Positions 54,640 through 64,000 of a DNA stretch of 64,000 nt are shown in pieces. A model generated the notes under the pieces. That model ran no database searches. It saw only the letters and a program-made list of their open reading frames with translations, and was not told where the DNA came from. Position 1 is the stretch's first letter; each line of letters starts with the position of its first letter. Made by a program: the position numbers and the translations under genes. The stretch is from Sorex araneus (Eukaryota; Chordata; Mammalia; Eulipotyphla; Soricidae), in contig NC_073306.1 in NCBI RefSeq assembly GCF_027595985.1, positions 153,560,919-153,624,918 on the forward strand, read 5' to 3'.

Positions 54640-55545
54640 AATGTCTCATGGGAAAATGAAATTTTCATCCACTGTTAGGAATATAATCAGATTCAGAAAC
54701 TGTAGAAAACAGAGATGTATTCCAAAAATTAAAAATTAAACCCTGATATGACCCAGCAATTCTCTACTTGGCATCCACCCCAAGAACCCAAAATCAATAT
54801 ATCAAATATATATTTTTACTTATATGCTCATCACAGCACAATTTACAACAGGCAATGTTTGGACATACTCCTAGTATCTAAGAACAGCTGCATAGATGAG
54901 GAAAACGTGGTATATGTACACAATGAAATACTACTCCACTATAAGAAAAGATGAAATAACACAATTTTTCCTTACTTGGATGGTGCTAGAGCTATGTTGA
55001 GTCCATCAGAGGGAAGGGGACAGATATAGAATGCTCTCTCTTGTATCTGGAATATAAAGAAACATAACAAGAGAATAACAAATGGCCAATGATGACTCAT
55101 GGAATTTACCTACAGATTAAGTCTGTTGAGAATATAGGATGGGGCTGGACTATAGCACAGTGGCAGGGAGTTTGCCTTGCACACAGCCGACCTGGGTTCG
55201 AATCCTCTGCCCCTCTCGAAGAGCCCGGCAAGTTACCAAGAGTATCGAGCCCACATGGCAAAACCTGGCAAGCTACCCGTGGCATATTTGATATGCCAAA
55301 AACAGTAACAAGTCTCAAAATGGATACGTTATTGGTACCCGCTCGAGCAAATCGATGAGCAATGAGATGACAGTGACAGTGACAGTGAAGAGGACGTAGG
55401 ATGAGAGGTTGGGAGGGGAACATGAGATATTGGTACAGGAATGCTGCCATTCTTGTGGTGGGTGTAGTGAAGGAACATTGTATGCCAGAAGCTCTATTAG
55501 TAATAGGATTATAAATCATGGTGCCTAAATACAATGGAAAAAACA
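54640..55545 (+). mobile_element. L1 ORF2 C-terminal remnant and 3' UTR, hosting a Sor-R
   Basis: Plus-strand L1 order: TATGACCCAGCAATTCTCTA, ATTTACAACAGGCAATG, ACAATGAAATACTACTCC, GAATATAAAGAAACATAACA, then after the SINE (55141-55387) GGATGAGAGGTTGGGAGGGG and AACATTGTATGCCAGAAGC. An old subfamily; no open frame. Confidence 0.75.
55141..55387 (+). repeat. Sor-R SINE, complete
   Basis: Head GGGGCTGGACTATAGCACAG, B box GGGTTCGAATCC, RTE segment with both blocks, short-deletion junction (ACAAGTCTCAAAATGGATAC), RTE tail and (GACAGT)n. It lies inside L1 3' UTR sequence. Confidence 0.95.
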
Positions 55546-55599
55546 TAATGTAACTGATGAAAGATAAATTCATTAATGAATCAATCAGTTTTTCAGAAA

Positions 55600-55720
55600 T
55601 AGAGACATAGGAACAGTGTTGATGGGTCTTTGGCGTTTTGTTGTTGGTATTGGTACACTCACTTGTTTATACTAAAATCATGAAAACTGTGTAGCCTGAG
55701 CCACAATAAAATAAAAAATT
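55600..55720 (+). repeat. Possible retroelement 3' end
   Basis: The segment ends in GCCACAATAAAATAAAAAAT, which looks like a retroposed A-rich tail. The body is not identified. Confidence 0.3.
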
Positions 55721-56104
55721 TAAAAATCAATAATAAAATCACTTTTATAGGAGGAGAAAGAAGTGGATTGTGAATAAACAAAATGATATAACAACAAAAA
55801 CAACAATAACAATAATAATAATAGTAAACTAGAAAGTTCGGATCATCACCAATGATAACAAGGCACCTTCCAACTGAAACAGTTTTATTACATCAACTCT
55901 GTCCATAAATTAAAGAAGCAACAAGACAAAAACCAGTTGCCACCACAGAAAACTATTTGCATTGTTTCCAGTACCGGGAATAAACTATTTGAAAGTGTGT
56001 AATTCCATCAGTAGATCTGACATGCTGGCTTCTTACCACACCCACTTCATAGACTGGACAGTACACTGTTTATCTTACCATTTGTGTTCTTATTGTCTAG
56101 TCAG
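55721..56104. other. Single-copy-looking non-coding DNA
   Basis: A short (CAATAA)-rich stretch near 55800-55826 only. Confidence 0.4.
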
Positions 56105-56105
56105 G

Positions 56106-56278
56106 TGGGTTTTTGGTTTTGTTTTAAGGGGCCATACCCTGCTGTCCACAGGGCTTACTTCTGGATCTGTGCTCAGGAATCATCCTGGCAGTGCCCAGGG
56201 AACAATGAGGGTGCTAGGGATCAACCCCAGGTCAGCTTTGTGCAAGTAAAGCACCTGTGGAACTATCTCTTGGGCTCC
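56106..56278 (-). repeat. Sor-A SINE
   Basis: Reversed SINE: GGGGCCATACCCTGCTGTC, TCAGGAATCATCCTGG, GGGATCAACCCCAGG and TATCTCTTGGGCTCC. Confidence 0.82.
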
Positions 56279-56427
56279 ACGTAAGCAGGTTCTCTGTAGA
56301 AAGCAAACTTTCAATTTGATATTGGTTTTAGATTTATAGAAATATATCAAAGGTAACAGAGTTACCATTTACCCTGTCCATGGTGAATAGCTTTTATTGG
56401 TGTGGTTCATGATAATGAACTAAATAT

Positions 56428-57125
56428 TTCATCATCATCATCATCATCAATCATCCTGTTGATTGTCGAATTTTTAGAGTGGTCTCAGTAAGTCTCCATT
56501 TGTCCTAGCCCTGAGATTTTAGAAGCCTCTCTCTACTTGTCCTTCCCAACGATGCTGCATTGGAGGCTCTTTCAGGGTCAGGGGAATGAGACCCATCTTG
56601 TTACTGGTTGTGTCATATTAATACAGCATGGGGAGTTTGTGAGGCTTTTCCATGTGGGCAGGAAACTCTCGGTAGCTTGCCAGTTTCTCCCAGAGAGGAA
56701 GTAGGCTATAAGATATACGTGGCTGCTTTGCAGGAGCTTGCTTTTAAGTCTTTGGATGTTGGCCATTGATGGGATTGCATGGCACAGGGGGCAGGCCCTG
56801 GGTGTGACCGCCTACCTACTGGAAAGTGAGAAATCTGGGCGGAAGAGGCCCAGTCTTGATCCAAGCAGGCTTGGAGGTCTCAGTCTCAGGTCCCACACAC
56901 CTGGGTTCCTCACCTTCATGTGTGAAGCTCGTCTGAACGTGTGGAGAGGGGCCTTGACATGGCTTTGGCTAGGCTCCGGAGGTCTTCAGCCACCAGGAGC
57001 TCTACTTGGGGTGGGGAGGGAAGCTGGAGCCCATCCCCTCTGAGGGGCCCCGGGGAAGACAGCCAGGCCCATGAGCAAGAGACTCTCTCCGTGAGTCTCT
57101 CTTCCGGGAGCTTGCTTTTAAGTCA
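56428..57125 (-). mobile_element. RX element, minus strand
   Basis: The plus strand begins with (ATC)n (56428-56457), then the decayed RTE tail and AAGTCTCCATTTGTCC, AGCCCTGAGATTTTAGAAGC, GGAGGCTCTTTCAGGGTCAG, TCTCGGTAGCTTGCCAG, then module X from about 56730 to 57125. The sequence GGAGCTTGCTTTTAAGTC occurs at both ends of module X (56733-56750 and 57109-57126). Confidence 0.88.
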
Positions 57126-57149
57126 AACCAAATATTAAACATTTTTAAT

Positions 57150-57425
57150 TGAAGAACACACTTTTATTTAGCATTCCTTAGATTTTCTCTAATGCCCCTT
57201 TCTGCTCAGATTGCATCCAGGATTCATGTTACATGTAGATGTCATGCCTCCTTATGCTCTTCCAGCTGTGACACTTTCTCCAGCTTTCCTTGTATTTGGT
57301 GTTTGTGACAATGCCGAGGGAAAATAAGTCAGCTCGTTTTTTAGAAAAATCCCAAAATTGGAATTCATCTGCTTTCCCCCCTCATAACTGGGATGATATG
57401 TTTAAGTATAGAGAACCACGGAAGT
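57150..57425. mobile_element. Ancient L1M-type relic
   Basis: TAGCATTCCTTAGATTTTCT, AGATTGCATCCAGGATTCAT, GTTACATGTAGATGTCATGC and GCTGTGACACTTTCTCCAG match, by recall, an ancient L1M 3' segment. Orientation not assigned. Confidence 0.45.
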
Positions 57426-57439
57426 ACTGACCAGGGCAG

Positions 57440-57660
57440 AAAACACACACAGAAGGGAAAAGCCATACACAGACCCATCAAGATGGGTCACAGGGTTAGA
57501 AGCCAAGAAGAAGCCTCAGGAGAAATCAGTTGCCCACACCTTGACTGGAAACTTCCAGGCTCCAGAACTGAACAAAATCAGTTTCTGTGGCTTAAGTCCC
57601 AGAATCTATGGGGATTTTTTATGGCAGGCCCAGGAATCTGGTACAGATTGTGCACAGATG
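57440..57660 (+). mobile_element. MLT1-like MaLR LTR relic
   Basis: CACCTTGACTGGAAACTTCC, AGGCTCCAGAACTGAACAAA, TCAGTTTCTGTGGCTTAAG and TTTTATGGCAGGCCCAGGAA follow the 3' part of MLT1 LTRs. Confidence 0.55.
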
Positions 57661-59068
57661 TGATCATAATAATGACCATTGTTATCACATTGGTGTGCAT
57701 GGACTTTTGGTGAAACTTATAAACCATTGTGCAATGTTTCCCACATTTCTTTCTAGGACTTTCCATGAAGACACAATATGCTGACAAAGTAACATAATGG
57801 TGCTGAGCTAAAATCTCAAATGCCTTCTAAAAATATTGATCTTTGAGCTGCTTCTGCTTATGTTCCAGGTTTTGGTCTCTCCTCTGGTTTGGAGTTTGAG
57901 GGAGGATATGTTAAGTGGCGGCAGCTCTCTCCTCCTGGGGGCTGCAGGAGTCTCAGACCCCAACTGGTAGTTTAGGACTCACAAGCGTGAATCAGAAGGA
58001 AGCATCTCTCTGACTCTTCATGTGCAAATGTCACTGTGAAGCTCCAGGGTCCAAGAGGAAGCAATACCCCATGCGCTTTAGCTCCCTTGTGGTTGGTTAG
58101 AGGGAGCAGCGGAGTCAATCCTCCAGATAAACTCATCGTTTGTGGGGTCCTTAGGGCTCCCAAGTCAAACCTTTTCAAAATCCTTATGTTCTTTACTCAG
58201 GAAGAGGTGCCAACCTTCCATCTGGCCTGGAGCAGAAAGATTCCCCCATTGGCCCTTCGATCTCTAGAAGGGCCTGGGAAGAGTGGAGATAATCCTTAGG
58301 AAGCTACAGCTCGAATGGCTGGTGAGTTCAGGAACATGAGACGCAGGACTGAGATTTTCAGCTCAGGTGGTCATGTAATATTTTCCATAGGAGAACAGAA
58401 TGACATTTGAAAAGAGGGAGAGGACATTTCATGCTGGGGCATAGATATAAGCAAAGGTAGGGAAAAATAAAACATGGACCCTGGGAATTGTGCATAAATC
58501 TTGTCCTTGCTCTCATGAAATCACAATCCATCTGTTCTAGAAAATATATCTGAAAGAACATTCACTTTGAAAAATTGTTATATATTGCCTACTTACAAAT
58601 ATGTAAACTTGAATTTATTATACACATAAATTTATGTAATATATGAAGCTTACTGCAAAATTCTTGTGCAGCTTGAATTTGTAATATATTTATTACTAAG
58701 GAAGGATTTAAGTAATCCGCAAAATGTGACAGAGGATTTAGTTAGATTTAAAATATTGAAATCTGAATGCTAACAAGCTTGTCATCATCTCAGATACATT
58801 TAGATATAACTATTATTATATACATAGGGCTTAGCACATAGAAAGTAGAATAAAAATATTAAATAAGCCATTAACAATTTATCTTGAATAATTATACTTT
58901 GTTGTATTTTGCGGATTGTCACATAGACATGATTTATTTATGATAAGACTGAAACAGTACTTTATGTGCACCTTGAATTTATGGGACACCACACACACAG
59001 ACACACACATACACACACAAGTTCCCAAATTGGAGAAAGCATCAGCTTTGCCAAGATTGCTTCTTAGA
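57661..59068. other. Single-copy-looking non-coding DNA with (CA)n
   Basis: A CA microsatellite lies at about 58987-59019. No gene signal, though frames at 57972-58299 exist. Confidence 0.4.
58987..59019. repeat. (CA)n microsatellite, imperfect
   Basis: ACAC units with GACAC and TACAC interruptions. Confidence 0.85.
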
Positions 59069-59069
59069 A

Positions 59070-59208
59070 TATAGATTTCTGGTTCCCACCCAAGAAATTG
59101 TGCTTTCTTTGACCTGGGATGGGATCCAAGAACTGATCTTTCTAACAAGCTTCTGGGTGGTATTAATGTCACTGGTAAAGAACCATGTTTAGAGAATCAT
59201 TAGTTTCA
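59070..59208 (+). mobile_element. MER5A-like DNA transposon relic
   Basis: AACTGATCTTTCTAACAAGC, TTCTGGGTGGTATTAATGTC and AAGAACCATGTTTAGAGAAT match the second half of MER5A. Confidence 0.5.
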
Positions 59209-59209
59209 A

Positions 59210-59885
59210 AAATTCATTGGGTATGATATACTGAGTGTACCAGGAAAAATAAAGGATTTTCTTTTTCTGAGCAATCACTCCTTTTTGTTCTCCTTTCTAT
59301 TTATTTTCACCATTCTTTCATTTTTAGTCCTATTCTTTTCCACTCTCTTCCCCTCTCTTTCTTATGGCAGAACTGATTTGGTATGGCAATTATTGACAGC
59401 TGTAACTATAATTATGCAATTGTTGGTGGCCATAACAACTAGGACAGAGTGATAAATCATTTATCACCTTCCTCCTGACTGCTTCCATAGTTTCTTTGCT
59501 TCATCTCTGTTAATCTGTTTTTTTTCCCACTACATATCTGCCAGTTGCTGAATTTACTTACTGAAAGCTGATCACTTTTTGCCACCTCTTGTGACTTCCA
59601 CTGGTATTCAAGAAGGAATCAAACTTCATACCCAATCCTAACTTTACAGAAAGCAATTCACTTAATGACTATAGTACATTTCTCCCTTGAAGTCAGTGAA
59701 ATATATAATTAAAACAAAAGCCATTCAATTTTAGGAATATATTTGACTTTATATTTCATCAAACTCTTAAATTCTTATTGTAACAATACTGAAGTCTATA
59801 TTTAATAAAATCATAGTGAAACTCAACACTGTAGGCATGGAAATTTGTTTTTCCTATTCCCTGAAAATATTCTTTGGTTTGAATA
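59210..59885. other. AT-rich non-coding DNA
   Basis: Nothing recognised. Confidence 0.4.
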
Positions 59886-59889
59886 ATGA

Positions 59890-61720
59890 AGATTTTTCCT
59901 CTTAATTTTTATTTAGGTATTATGATTTATGATACTAATAGTAGAGGGTTCACAGGTGCAATGTTCCAACATAGCACCCACCACCAGAATGTCAGCACCC
60001 TTCCAGCAGTGCCTTGGGGTCTCCCATATACTCACACGCTTGGAAAATTAATTTCTGTAGGGCAATTATAAGGGCCTATTACCACTGACCATTTTGTATT
60101 GTATTACTATGTTTCTTTCTATTCCACATGTGAGAGAGATCATTCTGTGTTGGTCCTTCTCCCTGGACCGTCTTCACTCAGCACGATACCGTCTAGTTTC
60201 ATGCACATAGAGAAAATTGCATGATTTCAGCGGTCATCGAAGCCTTAGCCAAACAGGGTGTTCAAACTCAGTACATTAAGATCCTCCACAAGCTGTATTA
60301 CGGATTCACCACCAGAATCTCACCATTCTACAAGGAAGTGATCATCAACATAAAGAGAGGGGTTCGGCAGGGAGATACCATTTGACTGAAACTCTTTGGT
60401 GCTACCCTCAAGAACATCATGCAACAACTGGAATGGGAAGAAATGGGAGTGAAGATGGACGGTCGGCAACTACACCACCTCTGCTTCTCTGATGACATCA
60501 TTCTAATAACAGCAAACATTAGCCAAACGGCACAAATGCTGGCAGACTTCGACTGCGACAGGTCAGACTGCAGCTGAATCTCACCAAGACAATGTTCATG
60601 AAAAACAAACTGGTCCCTGACGTTCCATTTGCTCTCAACAGAATGAACATCTCCGAATGTAGCAACTATGTGTACTTGGGTTGAGAAATCAACATGAGGA
60701 ACAACTTGGCACCAGAACTGAGCAGGAGAAAGAGAGCAGTGTGGAACGCCTTCAAGAATGTAGAAGAGGTGATTAAGAGGATGAAGAACCTTCGGCTTCA
60801 GGCACATCTTTTCGACTCCACCATTCTTCCTGCACTAACATATGCCTCAGAGACTTGGGCCCTATGAAAACAGGATGAGAACGTTATTTGGGTATCCCAA
60901 AGGGAAATTGAAAGGGCTATGCTTGGAGTATCATGTTTCACTCAAGTGAGAGGAGAAATCCAGAGTTCTGACCTCCGCTGATGGTCAAGAATCAGGGACG
61001 CTGCCTCGTTTGCCAAAACGTCGAAAATCAGATGGTCTGGACACATAATGCGATTCATACATGACTGCTGGACTAGAGGTTACCAACTGGTTTCCATGGA
61101 ATGTCAAAAGACCGTGTGACTGCCCACCAATGAGATGGTCAGATTTCTTCATCAAAACCCTGAATGAATGATTTGAGGCTCTTCCTGTTCCTGGAGCAGA
61201 TATCATTGGGCTACACTAGCATGAAACAGGGATGAATGGAGACATTACTGGCACCCCCTCGAGCAAATCAAAGATCAACGGGATGACAAGCGATAAAAGT
61301 GATACATCTTTCTCATAGGTGAATAGTATTCCATGGGTAATAGCATAGCTGTTTTTCTGTTTGGTTTTGTTTTTAATCCATCTGGAACATTTTCAGATCT
61401 TGGTTAATAGCACTGCAATGAATAGAACAGTGCAAATACTTTCTCAAAATGGTTTTTGAACTTAGGGGTTAGATGCCAAAAGTTAGATGCTAAAATTATG
61501 GGTGACATTGAAGATCAATTCTTAAAATTGTATAGTATCCAAACTTTTTCTATCAAGAACGAGATGATCTTCCTACCAACAGTGAATAAAGGTTGTACTT
61601 TTAATACTTTTCACATCCCTGCCAGCACCGGTTGTATTTGCTTTCCCTGATATTGTCAGTCTCACTGATACAAAGTGAAGGCTCATTATTGATTTGCATT
61701 TCACTGGTGATAAGTTAGGA
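59890..61720 (-). mobile_element. Old L1 ORF2/3' UTR, split by an RTE insertion
   Basis: 59890-60229 holds reversed L1 3' UTR and ORF2 C-terminal DNA (CGTCTTCACTCAGCACGATA). 61306-61720 continues it (GGTGAATAGTATTCCATGGG, AATAGCACTGCAATGAATAG, GATTTGCATTTCACTGG). Removing 60230-61305 restores the order. Confidence 0.7.
60230..61305 (+). pseudogene. RTE LINE, 3' third, inactivated
   Basis: A 5'-truncated plus-strand copy of the RTE LINE starting within the reverse transcriptase. VRQGD is intact at 60362-60376, followed by a stop codon at 60383-60385. The catalytic box reads FSDD at 60485-60496 in the same frame. A frameshift follows near 60560-60570, then NKLVPDVPF and EMVRFLHQ-like DNA in shifted frames. 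The 3' end (GGAGACATTACTGGCACCCC to GATCAACGGGATGACAAG) matches the SINE tail. Second copy of the family in the window; target duplication not clear. Confidence 0.9.
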
Positions 61721-61743
61721 AAAGTACTTTTTTAAGTAACAGG

Positions 61744-61930
61744 GTTTTAATTTTTTTAAAATTTTTAATGTTTGGATCACACCCGGAGATGCACAGGGCT
61801 TACTCCTGGCTCTGCACTCAGGAATTACTCCCGGCGGTGCTCAGGGGACCATATGGGATGCTGGGAATCGAACCTTGGTCATCCGTGTGCAAGGCAAATG
61901 CCCTACCGTCTGTGCTATTGCTCCTGCCCC
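61744..61930 (-). repeat. Sor-A SINE
   Basis: Reversed, nearly intact: GGATCACACCCGGAGATGC, GGAATCGAACCTTGGTC, GCTATTGCTCCTGCCCC. Ten-base duplication AAGTAACAGG at 61734-61743 and 61931-61940. A (GTT)n / (TTTG)n run follows to 61970. Confidence 0.93.
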
Positions 61931-61974
61931 AAGTAACAGGTTTGTTGTTGTTGTTGTTGTTTGTTTGTTTAAAA

Positions 61975-62935
61975 GAAAATTTCTCACTTTAATCTCTAAA
62001 AATTCAGGGACACTGATCCAGTTAAAAAGCTCATAAATTATATTATTATAAAACTAGCTTTAGCTTAGAGTACTGGCTCTACTAAGATCAATCAAGTGTG
62101 TTCTTCAGTCAATTTCTTCATTACTTCATCTGTAAAATGAAGGGCAGGATCAGGTGGGATCTCAGAACTTCTTTCCTGTGCCAATACTCCAGGACTGAAA
62201 AATTCCCTGGACAGACTCAAAGAAGTCTTTAATTATAAGTTTGTGAAGTCATCTTGGGGACCAGTTCCATCTGTTCCTGACGTCTTAAACCTCTATTAAT
62301 TGCTTGTTTCCCAAGGCCAACTCTGTTGGTGGGAGGGGTAGCGAAGCAGAGAAACCCCTTGGTCTACAGTCTCCCAAATCTGGTTTCTTATGGAAAAATT
62401 TTCCCCAGGACTTGGGGGCCAGATGGCAGCATTTTTGAAGATGCACTAAGGACTTGAATTCTGGTTCATATTAAATATCACATGTAAATTATTAATTGGT
62501 AGCAGATGTAAATGTATATTATTACACTACATTAAACATTTATGTCGAAATGATGTGTGGACCACATGGAGCTGCCCAGGACCACCAATGATCCCCCCCA
62601 CTGAAATCCAGATTTAGAATCCAGGTAGATTTGGTAAAAGTTTTTATAAGAAATATTTATTACTAAGGTGACAAGCAAAAAATGTGAACAGTACTCTAAA
62701 ATAAATGATAATCACCAGCATTTATTAAGGTCATATTATGTTCCAACTACATTTAAGATATACTGATACATTTAATTTTCCAAATAACTGATAAGTATAG
62801 CTGTTTATAATGGGTAGAGTGTAATGTAACCAATTCTACATTAGTAATTCTTATAGGTAGTGAAGGTACAGGGTAGGATAAGTAATGGCCATGATTTTAT
62901 CTGGTCAGATGAGACACAGTATACTTCCCAAACAT
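61975..62935. other. Single-copy-looking non-coding DNA
   Basis: A weak MIR-like piece (CTTCATTACTTCATCTGTAA near 62115) is possible. Otherwise nothing recognised. Confidence 0.35.
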
Positions 62936-62937
62936 TT

Positions 62938-64000
62938 TTTTTTAATTTATTCTTTCATTGAATCACCATGTGGAAAGTTACAAAGCTTTCAGGTTTGTCT
63001 CAGTTATACAATGCTCAAACACCTATCCCTTCACCAGTGAACATATTCCACCACCAAGAATCACAGTATACCTCCCCGCCCTCCCCACCTCCCCAGACCC
63101 CCATCCCACCTGTGTAACTGATAAATTTCACTTTACTTTCACTTTACTTTGATTACATTCAATATTTCAACAAAAAACTCAATTTATTGTTTGGAGTTTC
63201 TCCCCCCAAAGTCAGACCTGCTAAAAAGGAAGCATTTGATAATTTGTTTTCCATTGCTGAGAATGACGAGATATGAGGTCAAGCGGTAGCGGCCGCACAG
63301 TTTTGGATTTCTGTATTTTAGTATTTTAGGAACAAATTCCAGAGAAATATCTGCCAGAAAGTGCATCATGCAAGCTTGTACCTCTCAGCTACTTTATATT
63401 CCACATATGAGTGCAATCTTTCTATGTCTGTCTCTTTCTTTCTGACTCATTTCACTCAACATGATACTTTCCATGTTGATCCACTTATATGCAAATTTCA
63501 TGACTTCATGTTTTCTGACAGCTGCATAATATTCCATTGTGTAAATGTACCAGAGTTTCTTTAACCAGTCATCTGTTTTTGGGCACTCTGTTTTTTTCCA
63601 GATTGTGGCTATTGTAAACAGTGCTTCAATGAACATAGAAATGCAGATGTCATTTCTACTATACCTTTTTGCCTCTCCGGGATATATTCCCAGGAATGGT
63701 ATTGCTGGGTTAAATGGAAGCTCAATTTCTAATTTTTTGAGAATTGTCCATATTGTTTTCCAAAAGGGCTGAACCAGTCGGCATTCCCACCAGCAGTGAA
63801 GGAGAGTCCCTTTCTCCCCACATCCATGCTAACACCAGTTGCTTTTGTTTTTTGGGATGTGGGCCAGTCTCTATGGTGTGAGATGGTATCTCATTGTTGT
63901 TTTGATCTGCATCTCCCTAATGATTAGTGATGTTGAACATTTTCTCATGTGCCTCTTAGCCATTCAGATTTCTTCTTTGGGAAAGTTTCTGTTCATTTCA
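62938..64000 (-). mobile_element. Younger L1, 3' UTR and ORF2 C-terminus, runs off the window
   Basis: From the tail at about 62938 (TCACCATGTGGAAAGTTAC) through the C-rich tract (63072-63110) to the ORF2 C-terminus. On the minus strand 63636-63394 reads MEYYAAVRKHEVMKF and SEMSQKERDRH, the usual L1 ORF2 end. ORF2 continues past the window edge (TCTCATTGTTGTTTTGATCT near 63890). It is the best-preserved L1 here and served as my reference for the L1 3' UTR in the other entries. The 3' UTR contains GCGGCCGC at about 63291. Confidence 0.92.

Overview
This window reads as ordinary mammalian non-coding DNA. I see no cellular protein-coding gene, no rRNA or functional tRNA, and no CRISPR. The open frames longer than about 60 codons are either chance frames or remnants of retrotransposons. 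The repeat complement points to a red-toothed shrew, most likely Sorex araneus. The dominant SINE is the soricid tRNA-derived element, with a tRNA-like A box, a B box close to GGTTCGATTCC, and an end reading CCAGGTGTGACCC followed by poly(A). It occurs beside an RTE-clade LINE that matches what I remember of RTE1_Sar, a LINE described in the common shrew and in parasitic nematodes. Mammal-wide relics (MIR, L2, L1M, MLT1, MER5A) fill part of the remainder.

Labels used here are my own. Sor-A is the tRNA-headed SINE with a poly(A) tail. Sor-R has the same tRNA head, then a 5' piece of the RTE LINE joined directly to the LINE's last ~50 bases, then a short tandem tail such as (ACAGTG)n. RX has a different GC-rich head ('module X', about 250-400 bp), then a longer RTE 5' piece, then the same RTE tail. 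The RTE LINE itself is present as a nearly full-length, inactivated copy at 27459-30712 (minus) and a 3' fragment at 60230-61305 (plus).

Layout. 1-16.4 kb: mostly single-copy AT-rich DNA with old SINEs, MIRs, L1 3' ends and two Sor-R copies. 16.4-17.75 kb: a Sor-A split by a 1.13-kb L1-derived chimera that carries a tandemly repeated 5' unit, an L1 3' UTR and no ORFs. 18.5-27.4 kb: Sor-R, RX, Sor-A and L1 3' ends. 27.5-30.7 kb: the RTE LINE. 31.8-32.3 kb: a ~470-bp polypyrimidine microsatellite. 32.6-38.6 kb: a deeply nested block of L1 copies containing an RX fragment, a twin-primed (inverted) L1, a Sor-A, a solo LTR with 6-bp target duplication, a second L1 chimera, and a U6 snRNA pseudogene fused to the 5' end of an L1. 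39-50 kb: old L1 and SINEs. 50-64 kb: two more RX copies (opposite strands), L1 copies hosting Sor-R and RTE insertions, and an L1 running off the right edge.

How the parts relate. One tRNA head is found with two kinds of tail, one suited to L1 (poly(A)) and one to the RTE LINE (LINE 3' end plus short tandem repeat). This suggests that shrew SINEs recruited the machinery of a LINE thought to have arrived horizontally. The RTE LINE also spawned internally deleted derivatives with different heads. The LINE and its link to nematodes are, as I recall, already published. The modular SINE family built from it is the part most worth following up.
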